A stretch of 64,000 bases of DNA from Helichrysum umbraculigerum. Its lineage: Eukaryota > Streptophyta > Magnoliopsida > Asterales > Asteraceae. Below are positions 55,632 to 64,000 of the stretch, one piece after another; the first letter of the stretch is position 1; every line of letters starts with the position of its first letter. The stretch lies in contig CATIUR010000002.1 of assembly GCA_949592205.1 (NCBI GenBank), positions 4,744,501-4,808,500 of the forward strand, written 5' to 3'. A model generated the notes under the pieces. The model was not told the DNA's origin. It searched no databases and saw only the letters and a list, made by a program, of their open reading frames with translations. Both the position numbers and the translations under genes were made by a program.

Positions 55632-56491
55632 TGTTTAACCGGTGAAATTAGCTGGCACGTCATATCAGACGTAGTTCTGTTCCCTTAATTATATACGCAG
55701 TAGTAAATATGTATCGGGAGGCGCGATGGATTCTGCATATATGCTACTTATGCTCGTATTACTGAATATACCAGTACCGGATTATACGCTAATCTTCATA
55801 GGTAAGACCGGACTGCGTGTTTTACTTCGATTCACATCAATCAAATCAAAGAATGCATGTTTCAGTTTTTATTATAATGAAATGAATTTTGACATTTATT
55901 TAAAATAGTTGTAGAAAAGTAAAGTGCCTATAGAATCGAATAATTGTATGATATGTATCAGACTCTTAAGTCTTAATTGTTGTTATTGTATTTATCTTAC
56001 CTTTTAATGAATGTAAAATGTGAAAATTCATTTGGGCTGTACCAACAGTGTAGCCCAAACACAAGATGGGCCATCTTTTTTATTTTAAAGTTTATTAAAT
56101 TAGTTTGCCTTTTTTTTTTTCATTATGAAATAAAAAGGTATCAATCAATACTAAATAATAATAACAAAGAAAATAACATGCAAATGCTAATGAATAAACA
56201 TTACAAAACATATTAACCTGCTCAAAATATGTTTTAAAGATTAGCAGTAACAGGGGTATCGGAAACAATTAATGTAAGGCGCGATTTAATATCAGCATAT
56301 TTTCTAACGACGATATGGAACTTAAAATCACGTGCCAGACTAAAAGCTCGAATATTACACAGGGTCTAGTAAGTATATAACACATGGTTATGTCTATAGA
56401 ATATGGCAAACAAAATAAATAGCGTAAACACGAAACAACCACAGAGTTTGTAGTGAATAACAGAAATCCATGAGGAACGTTATTGTAGAAT
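55632..56491. other. AT-rich intergenic DNA
   Basis: No supported gene. An exon-like stretch near 55690-55800 ends in a GT donor-like site but has no partner exon. Short frames at 55726-55908 and 55977-56216 have no recognisable features. Confidence 0.5.
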
Positions 56492-56854
56492 CACTTATTA
56501 TCGTAGGAATCGTAGGAACGACTTTTTTTACTTTTAAATTCAACATATGTACACGTTTTGCAAAAAAAATTATACCAAAATTAATAAAATTTTATCCTCT
56601 TTGATATTAGATCAATTAAAAAAATAAAAAAATATATGATATACCAATTAAAGTTGTGTATCACAGTCTTTTATGTGTGATACTGTGATACACACTAATT
56701 TTGTTGTGATGTGTATCACATATTTAAAAAAAATCACATATTAAAGAGCACACAATTCTAAGAATTTTGATATAAATATTTTATCAAAAACATTATTTAA
56801 TGTTAAAATTAAAAGTAAAAATGTACGTTCCTACCGTTCCCACCATAATAAGTG
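56492..56854. mobile_element. Short terminal-inverted-repeat element (MITE-like)
   Basis: The first 29 bp (56492-56520, starting cacttattat) match the reverse complement of the last 29 bp (56826-56854) at 25 positions. It is 363 bp long, AT-rich inside and without coding capacity. It contains a perfect 11-bp hairpin stem gtgtatcacag (56656-56666) with its complement at 56683-56693. I see no clear target duplication. Confidence 0.55.
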
Positions 56855-58054
56855 TTTTTACTTGAACTTTATCCTATTAATTTAATTGTGTTTAAAAAGT
56901 CACGTAATATATCATTATATCTATCTATCCCTAATCCCTAACTACTTATAAAGCATGTTATGTGTTGAAACTTATAAGTCTTAAAAAAATAAAATGCCCA
57001 GACTACCCTTCATTAATAACAAATAACTAGCAACATTAATTTTTTCAAGGATACAAATAACTAACAAATCTGCTTTCCAAAAATAAAAAACAAACAAATC
57101 ACAATTAACACAATTGTCTATACAAATTATTCCACTTTAATTGCATGCAATTTTATTTACTGCAAGTCTTCAACACAATTTACAGCAAGTCTTCAGAATA
57201 CTGCATTTTCATTTATTCCCAAACTACCCTCATTTAATAACAAATAGTGTATCAGTTATGACGACACAATGTTTTTAAATTACATTGTATATCTCTTATT
57301 AGTTTGACATGATGACTACTATTATCGCCGTCATAAAATAACATCATTTTATAAATGCGATACCGACGTATTGCGATGGTACCATACTAGTCTATCTATG
57401 TTGATGTTGATGTAGATATCAATAGTTTATTTATCTTCAATAAGTTTCATTAATTAATAAACTTTTTATATTATAAGACAAATGATTTTCTTCATTTACT
57501 TGATATATGATTTATTGACTTATACTGATTTTCACTTACGTCTGCATAAATAGCTACGGATGGTAAATTAATATATAGAAGTTCTACCGCTTGATAAAAA
57601 AACGTATGTCTAAATATATACATTTAAGGTGCAAAACATAGAATAACAACTCACTTATAAGCGTGTATAAGTTGCATAGCATTACTTACTTTCAAACAAA
57701 CTAACAGTAATAAAGCTCGATTAAATGGTAAATAAGTAGTAATAAAACTCAAGCGCCTATTTGAATGATGGGATCAAAAAAGCACATCAACTATCAACGG
57801 ATTTCTTTGAAAAAGTAAAAAAAATCAACTATTAGTATTAGTATTAGTGAGTTTCCTTATTAACAACGTTAAGTTATCATACTTACTAAATTAAGTTATA
57901 TTAGTATAGCTTATGTGTATGCACAAGTTTAAAATCAAGTATAATAAAAAAGTAACGAACACGGTCACTATTAAATTTACAAATGAATTAAGTCAATAAA
58001 AAGAGAATGGTTAGCTATGAAACGAAATTAAACATACAAACATAGTTAAACAAA
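56855..58054. other. AT-rich intergenic DNA
   Basis: About 1.2 kb with no supported gene, RNA or repeat. It ends with TTAAACAAA (58046-58054), the left duplication of the next element. Confidence 0.6.
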
Positions 58055-58346
58055 GGGACTAGTACCTGGAAATGCAACTAACTTGTACCAAATCTCTATT
58101 GTGTGTACCCAACTTACGTATGCTAATTTTAATGCAACCAACTTTCGAAAATGGTGTTTTTGATGTAACTTGATGACGTGTCGCTCTCTCCATACGCCAC
58201 GTGGCACGCCATACGCGCGACATGTCATCAAGTTACATCAAAAACACCATTTTGGAAAGTTTGTTGCATTAAAATTAGCATACGTAAGTTGGGTACACAC
58301 AATAGAGATTTGGTCAAAGTTTGTTACATTTCCAGACCCTAATCCC
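58055..58346. mobile_element. Mutator-type foldback MITE with 9-bp target duplication
   Basis: This 292-bp element is nearly a perfect palindrome. The left arm (58055 to about 58195) is the inverse of the right arm (about 58205-58346), apart from scattered changes, with a spacer of only a few bases at the ccacgtgg centre. It starts GGGA and ends TCCC. A 9-bp duplication TTAAACAAA flanks it at 58046-58054 and 58347-58355. Long inverted arms plus a 9-bp duplication are diagnostic of non-autonomous Mutator-like elements. The short frames on each strand are mirror shadows of the arms. Confidence 0.9.
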
Positions 58347-58355
58347 TTAAACAAA

Positions 58356-59410
58356 TATCATTATCAGCTAAACTAAAATTCCAAGTGATTGACGTACAGG
58401 GGCGATTTCAGTTCACAAGTATGGAGTTCCTGAGTCCCATCAAGTCTGACCTATTAATAGAAAATATATAGATTTTCTTTATATAAGCTATACTCTTGAA
58501 TTAGGTTGGGCCCCCAACAAAATCCAGTTAGCTCATTATTGTTTAACTTTTTTTTTGGAAATATTCTTTATTTGGGCCCGAAAATTTGAAACTTGCATGA
58601 AACAGACTTATCCAGATCGTGTGTCATCCTCTATATACATTGTTAGATTCACTCATTCACAATTATGGTGGTGTTTTAGCATGCTTGTTTGTTTTTTCAT
58701 TATCTTTCGATTTCAGGTTAATAATTTTATGCCTCCACGATATAATTTCCTGGATCCGCCACTACGTGGCCATCTATTAACAAGTGATGTGTGTATTCAA
58801 CCTTTTTAGCACCCCTTCTACTAAAAAGATAATCTTTGTTCATCACAATAATAAAGTATATGGAAAAGAATCTGTCATTTTATTTCCATTTGAGAGAATC
58901 TAATGTAAGTTTAATATTTTATGTAATTCCATATTGAACTCGTTTCAAAAGTACTTCAATATGAACCATGTAGTTACATCATTTGTACTTCTGTCTAAAT
59001 GAACTGCTCAACCTCAATGTGCTTTGTGAAATGTTGTGATAACTTCGGAAGGTGTGTACTTAAGAAAAACATCTAAATTCTTTCTAGATAATATTGTGGG
59101 TACTTGTTATTAGTGTGCATATGCACCTCTGAATCTAAGAGGCTAGTGTTACGCAAAATTAAATGAGTTTCCTAGTAAATACAAACATACACATTACAGA
59201 TGAATCATATTTTGCTTTATATATTGATCAAGCCTCCATAGGATGTGCGTAAAACACAATAAAATCCATCCATCACATACTAGCTAGATGTAGCATATAC
59301 AGCCCATGTGTAAACATCCAACGATCAATATAGTTCAATAGGTATTGCATCACTAATTAGTATATGGTATCCACCCGTCACATAATATATGCAGAATATA
59401 GTATATAAGA
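58356..59410. other. Intergenic DNA downstream of the minus-strand gene
   Basis: No supported gene. It probably includes the 3' UTR of the minus-strand gene next to 59411. A frame at 58555-58809 has no conserved features. Confidence 0.5.
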
Positions 59411-62400
59411 CTAAAACTCCATATCAGCATCCTCATCGCCTTCATCCTCGTCGCTTTCATCCTTGTCAGGGCTGCAACAAACATTAATTTGTTAGTAGAG
59501 TTGTAGTTGACACATGTCAATTACTCATTGGTTTAGATATGTGGCATATAGCCTAGTCATTAGTAGAAGTCAAATATAAATAGCAGTAGTCAGAGTCTGT
59601 AAAAAAGGTTACCAAATATTACAATTGAAATCAATTAACCATTCTTTTGAGTTGTTCTTATTAGTGGTATCAGAGCCGTTGCCGCTGTCTGGCACCTGCT
59701 CTGTGTACGGTTCGTGTTACAAACGTTCAAATAATGGAGAAATATGACGAATTGAGTCATAGAATTGATGTGCATGACGCTGCGTTGATTGCAATGCAAC
59801 GCAGTTTATTGGAGGTACACGAAAACACTAAATTGCAACCGGATCCGATTGCGAGTGTTAAATTACTAGTTACAGAACAACAAAAATGGGCGAAGAAAGT
59901 GTCGCAACCTCAAAATGACAGTGAATCATCAAATCCGATTAGTGTAGAAGACGAAGCCCTAATTTCATCAGTGATACCTAATTCGGAGTATAAGTTGATT
60001 AATCCATTAACTATGATAAAATTTCCGGCATTCAACAGTGAGGATTTCACAGACTGGATCCTACAGTGCGAGCTTCTCTTCGATTTAGACAAAACACCAG
60101 AGGAGAACAAAATTCTGAGTTGTAGCAATGCATTTAAAAGGGAAAGCTCCTCAGTGGCATAAGGCTTTCAGCCTTTCACTAAGGAGTGGAAAGGTAAGAG
60201 TGTTGATTGGAAACAGTACGTTGAAGAGCCTAAAGTACAGTTCGTTGGAGGACGGTATAGTGTCTAAACCTTTAATTGAACTTAGAAACCTAAAGCTCAC
60301 TACCACTGTGCAGGATTACAACTCTGAATTTAATGCCTCAAGGAATCAAGTAAATCTACCTTCTGAACTCCTAGTTAATTTATATTTAGGACTTCCTAAT
60401 GAGTTGTTGAATTCTGTACAATTGTTAGATCTTAAGACACTTAATCATTCATTGAAATTGGCAAAGAGAGAGGAAGGCGCTTACTATTCACTTTGGGGTT
60501 TAGAACCTCCTAAATTGCCAATTCGTTCTGCTGAAACTTATCTTAGTGCAAATAACGGTTTTTCAAGCTCAATAACACCTTCACCTTCTCCAACAGCTCT
60601 ACCTTCTCCTAATTTTATGGCAATGCCAATTGGTGGCTATGGAGTGGTACTTGGTATTCAATAGTTGTCTGTACTGGGTGATATCCAGTGCAACTTTAAA
60701 CAGTCGACACTTAAATTCCATTGGAACGACAGAATGGTGGAGTTAAAAGGTTCTGGTAACAATACTGATCAGGTACACGAGCAAAAGAACGTTTGAAGTT
60801 CCTGGCTAGATGAACAAGCATATGTTTGAAGATCTAGTAGTAATTGTGAAGTTTGCTCTATTAAATTGGTTAACAATGTAACTAATGTGACTACGACTAC
60901 TGATCCTAAGAGGAAGACACTTAACACAATTTCAGAGACTTTCAAAGACTTATTTGCAGATCCAAAAGGGTTGCCTCACAAAAGAACATAATCACTCTAT
61001 TGCCCCTTATTAAAATATTATGGCATCCGAATGAGAATTAATTAAACACCGTATCTCTGCAACCTCGAGTGCAATCAGACGTCTAATCCGCTCGTTGTAG
61101 AAAAAGTAGTAACCAGTCTTACTGGAACAATACAAAAGTATATAATTGAGATCAGTACAGTAAAGAGTATAGCATAACTTTAGAAAAAAAACAAAAAATT
61201 AGAAAAATAATTACTCGGCATGTTCCTCAATGCGAAATGGGTCTACATCCACAGGTGGATGATAGAGATACACATCAAAGTCGGAATGGTCACCAACCTG
61301 AAATGCCAAATGTAAATCACCATATCGAATCATATTCAAAACAAAGACTAGTAAATTAAAAATCTACATAACTATGACAGAACCCAGTAAATACAAGTAA
61401 CAAGATAAACTAGACCTTAAACAACCAAATCATTATCTTAGACATTAAGACACTTATCATCAGGTGAAAGCAAAGGTGGTTATCAGAATATATACTACCT
61501 TGCGTAGCATCGCCCAGATATAATCCAACAGGCCAAGGCCGTCCCTGTGCATCGCAGCCTACTCCTTCAAAAGCAATTAGCAAAACAATTTTTTTAAAAA
61601 AATATTCAAAATTCAAGCTAAATTGAAGAAAATTTATTTGTACCTCACACGCTACACGCATGTCCGTGTGGAAAAACTCCCCAACATCATGTGGGGTAAT
61701 CTCCGTCAGAAACATATAGGGCTCTTTGGACCTAATAAATGTGGCAATATAATGAAAGAGTTAATGAAAATGATAATAGAAACAGTAGTGAAATGCAACC
61801 AAAAGGTATACCCAGGTAACCTTTTTTTAAGGGATAGACACATATATTATTATCACAAACCAATAAAAGTACAACAAACAAATATGGAAACAACCAGAAG
61901 CACCCCATCAACCAAATTACAAGCTGTAATCTGGGAACAAGGGACCACAAACAAAGACATTCCTACCAAAACTATTTGCTGCATGACAATGACCAAATAC
62001 TCTTAATACCAAGGACACAAAACAGAACCCTGAACATAGCAGCAGACCAATAAAAGCAAAAGGAAACCAAAGACCATCAGCTATAATCTGTGACCGAACG
62101 AAACTACAGCAAATCCAACACCAGCATGGATCACACAAGCATCCAGAAGCAGCAACCGGTTAACGATTCTTCCACTGATGCCATGAGATTTTGACTAAAT
62201 ATATATTTGAACAAATTTATAGGTCGACTGAATGGTCCAAAATTGAAAACCCATATTGACGTGTTAGAGTTTGACTAAAAAAGTTAATAAGTAACAACTA
62301 GGATGTGAGAGATTAAGTATCATAGTAATAAATATGTATCAGAGAAATAAATAAATTATTTGAGAATCGGATCATTAAAAATCAGTTTCATCGAACATTT

Positions 62401-62634
62401 ATCTTACTTGACATCTCGTTATAGGGTCTCATTTCCGTAACACGACAACTTTGTCCAGGACTTTAAAAGTTCAGAGACGGCCCTGTCCATAAAAGAAGAT
62501 GATTTGAATATGAAAAAGAATCGATTATTTGTTATTCAATCATTTGTAAGATTTAAAAATTATACTTTTTCTGTCCAAAATAACCCTTTCTCCACCTCCT
62601 CTACAGCAGCTGTAGGGGTGTCATTGGCAGCCAT
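59411..62634 (-). CDS. Spliced host gene encoding an acidic protein of about 137 residues, unknown function
   Basis: Coding exons on the minus strand are 62634-62585, 61731-61644, 61558-61499, 61297-61215, 61121-61050 and 59471-59411. Every intron starts GT and ends AG, and all five junctions keep one reading frame through phases 2, 0, 0, 2 and 2. The protein begins MAANDTPTAAVEEVEKG. It continues with FLTEITPHDVGEFFHTD, MHRDGLGLLDYIWAMLRK, VGDHSDFDVYLYHPPVDVD and YYFFYNERIRRLIALEVAEI, and ends with an acidic tail (DESDEDEGDEDADMEF) at TAG 59411-59413. I do not recognise the family; the acidic tail suggests a nuclear or protein-binding role. The first coding exon is the least certain. No stop or frameshift is seen, so it may be functional. 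Confidence 0.65.
59734..60162 (+). pseudogene. gag: Gypsy Gag, N-terminal part
   Basis: This 142-codon frame starts MEKYDELSHRIDVHDAALIA. The capsid start IKFPAFNSEDFTDWILQCEL is a common Gypsy Gag signature. A frameshift near 60110-60130 moves the continuation into the next ORF. Confidence 0.75.
60128..60664 (+). pseudogene. gag: Gypsy Gag, C-terminal part in shifted frame
   Basis: It continues with MHLKGKAPQWHKAF, the conserved L.G.A..W motif of Retrotrans_gag, then KLTTTVQDYNSEFNASRNQV and LKTLNHSLKLAKREEGAYYS. It ends at TAG 60662-60664, before any zinc knuckle is visible. Confidence 0.75.
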
Positions 62635-62639
62635 GTCGT

Positions 62640-63221
62640 CTGTCAACATAAAAGTTAAGCCATCAGAGTGTTATCACTTATTTCTATATCTCAAGCCATT
62701 TTGTTGACATTTTTCTTTGAATAAAAGGATTAGATAAATTCATTCCCATGAAATATATATTGTGAAAATTGATGAAATTGTCACTTGCTCACACCCATTT
62801 TTCTTTTATCACTTTAAACATACGGAAAATAATAATTAGTAACTGACTGATAGAAGTAATGAACCCTAGAAATTTGTACATATATATCTTGTAGTAATTG
62901 ACATTCGATCATTAATTAATCACAAATGGAACACTTTTAATTAACACACAAATAGGTTTATGTATTAAACATAAAGAGAAAAAGAAAATATAACTGAATT
63001 CATTTCAATTACATGATTCGAAATCGAAATTATACGAAATCGAAATTATACGAAATCGAAAAACCACCGAAACGGAAATCGATCACAGATATTCGTTTAC
63101 AAATCATCATCAGTAGTATATATAACTCGGTGATGAAATGATATTAAGTATATATCAACAGATGATACAACAATCAGTAGTATAACACGGTGATGAACAG
63201 ATATTGAGTTTGATTACGCAC
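62640..63221 (-). other. Presumed first intron of the minus-strand gene
   Basis: AT-rich, with no coding potential. It contains a 16-bp tandem repeat (cgaaatcgaaattata) at 63019-63060, two and a half copies, and an imperfect duplication of about 60 bp near 63110-63210 (agtatata...cggtgatga). Confidence 0.4.
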
Positions 63222-63340
63222 CTGAAACTGAACGTAATTTATGTCAATTACTTGTAGAAGAGAGCTAGCTATCTGTTATTCTAGAGAGAGAAAGTGCGGC
63301 ATTAGAGAGTTAGAGAGAGAAAGCTTGTGAATATTATAAC
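63222..63340 (-). other. Probable 5' UTR exon of the minus-strand gene
   Basis: On the minus strand this is CT-rich (ctttctctctctaactctc), typical of plant leaders, and ends TTTCAG|GTGCGT, a good donor. An acceptor (gttgacag) at 62640-62641 leads to the ATG at 62634. The upstream boundary is a guess. Confidence 0.4.
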
Positions 63341-63348
63341 ATTAAATG

Positions 63349-64000
63349 TAACATCCTCTCTTCTGGACCGGTAATTTCTAAATTTAAATTGATGTATTTA
63401 ATTGTATTAGAAATTATTTGATAAAATGTGTTTAATTGCGAAACTTAGTTAAATAAGCCTCATGACTTATTGTGCTTAGTAAATTGTTGATTGTTTTAAT
63501 TTACTATAGTTGACGGTACAAAAAAAATAAGTTTTTCGCAAATGATTTTTAGGTTCCAGACAATAGATTGAAAGGGGATTAGTTTTAAGTGGATGCGGGT
63601 CGGTGTAAAAAACTTAACCGACTTAAATACTTTCCCTTTTAGGAAAGTTCTTCACTTTCCTTATTTAGTAAAAACCTAAAACCTCTAAAACCCTTGAAAC
63701 CCTAAGATTTAAACAAGTGATCTTTGAACTGTGATTGTGAATTCTGAGCTTTGTAACATCATCATCATCACTAGTAAGTTTCGATTTTGAGTTCTTGAAT
63801 CTTGCTTAAATCTTGATATTCATATGCAAATTATTAGTTCACAAACTTGAATTTATAGTGAAGTGATGTTTTAAACATGTTATGGTATGTTATATGATGA
63901 TATATAGGCTGAAACATGTTGCTGTAATCGAAATTGTGATTGTGTGATATATGAAATTGGGTTTGAGCTGTGTGTTTGCAGGTCAGAATAAGAGCTGAAA
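63349..64000 (+). repeat. Possible start of another LTR, running off the window
   Basis: It starts TGTAACATCC, similar to Del/Tekay-type LTR starts, and contains leader-like aaaccctaaaacc sequence near 63675-63710. Only one end is visible, so this is tentative. Confidence 0.3.

Larger units (their letters stand above)
59490..61010 (+). mobile_element. Truncated Gypsy element (LTR/primer site, gag, start of pol) inside the last intron of the gene
   Basis: A short LTR-like stretch (59490 to about 59660, TGTTAGTAGAG start, TATA-like caaatataaatag) is followed by the tRNA-Met primer site tggtatcagagcc (59665-59677), gag, and a few codons reminiscent of the RT start (FKDLFADPKGLP near 60945). There is no remaining pol and no 3' LTR. 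It lies antisense to the gene. The left border is only about 18 bp from the gene's last 3' splice site. Confidence 0.7.

Noticed and set aside
55690..55805. Exon-like stretch ending in GTAAGA
   Set aside because: No partner exon or consistent frame could be found on either side.
58046..58376. Two similar ORFs on opposite strands suggesting a duplicated gene
   Set aside because: They are the two arms of the foldback MITE.
61732..62138. Hydrophobic minus-strand ORFs as extra exons of the host gene
   Set aside because: Composition is intron-like and an exon here is not needed; the phases of 62585 and 61731 already agree.
1..64000. CRISPR arrays, bacterial operons, rRNA genes
   Set aside because: No evenly spaced direct repeats with unique spacers, ribosome binding sites or rRNA sequence; the window is plant nuclear DNA.

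Overview
This window looks like nuclear DNA of a flowering plant, probably a eudicot with a large repeat-rich genome. The evidence is nested LTR retrotransposons of typical plant lineages, initiator tRNA-Met primer sites, a tRNA-derived SINE, MITEs and one spliced gene with small exons. The Copia elements with an extra ORF would fit Asteraceae, but that is only a guess. I see no bacterial operon, CRISPR array or rRNA.

Layout. 1-1888 is AT-rich host DNA with a SINE (377-645, 16-bp duplication) and a possible MITE. From 1889 to 52942 lies one old Gypsy-type element (A, target duplication CACAC), a non-autonomous derivative with gag-like ORFs and no polymerase. Both of its LTRs and its interior were hit later. 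Copia element B (2378-28192, duplication GAAAC) sits in the 5' LTR, and B itself holds a young antisense Athila-like Gypsy element C (10780-23553, duplication ATAAA). A reversed solo LTR D (33108-36771, duplication ATGAC) sits in A's interior and carries a LINE ORF1 insertion (33961-35376, 15-bp duplication). Copia-like element F (41732-51627, duplication GCGAC) sits in the 3' LTR. The intact site for B survives in A's 3' LTR and the intact site for F in A's 5' LTR, which confirms the nesting. Removing the insertions leaves A at about 11.7 kb.

The right flank is 52948-64000. It starts with the 3' part of another F-like element (G, LTR 54544-55631), followed by AT-rich DNA with two terminal-inverted-repeat elements (56492-56854; 58055-58346, 9-bp duplication). 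A minus-strand host gene (59411 to about 63340) can be assembled from six GT-AG exons whose phases agree. It would encode an acidic protein of about 137 residues that I do not recognise. Its last intron contains a 5' Gypsy fragment (about 59490-61010). The final 650 bp may begin another LTR.

How the parts relate. B, F and G carry gag plus an additional long ORF where env-like ORFs lie in Sireviruses; B has a decayed pol, F has none, and only the extra ORF and 3' LTR remain of G. C has nearly complete protease-RT-RNase H-integrase but no recognisable capsid. Each LTR element carries dense clusters of its own short CpG-containing word; in B and C these lie just upstream of the TATA box. B's nonsense codons all look like C-to-T or G-to-A changes, as expected from decay of methylated DNA. 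All of this was read by eye; identities and ages are estimates.
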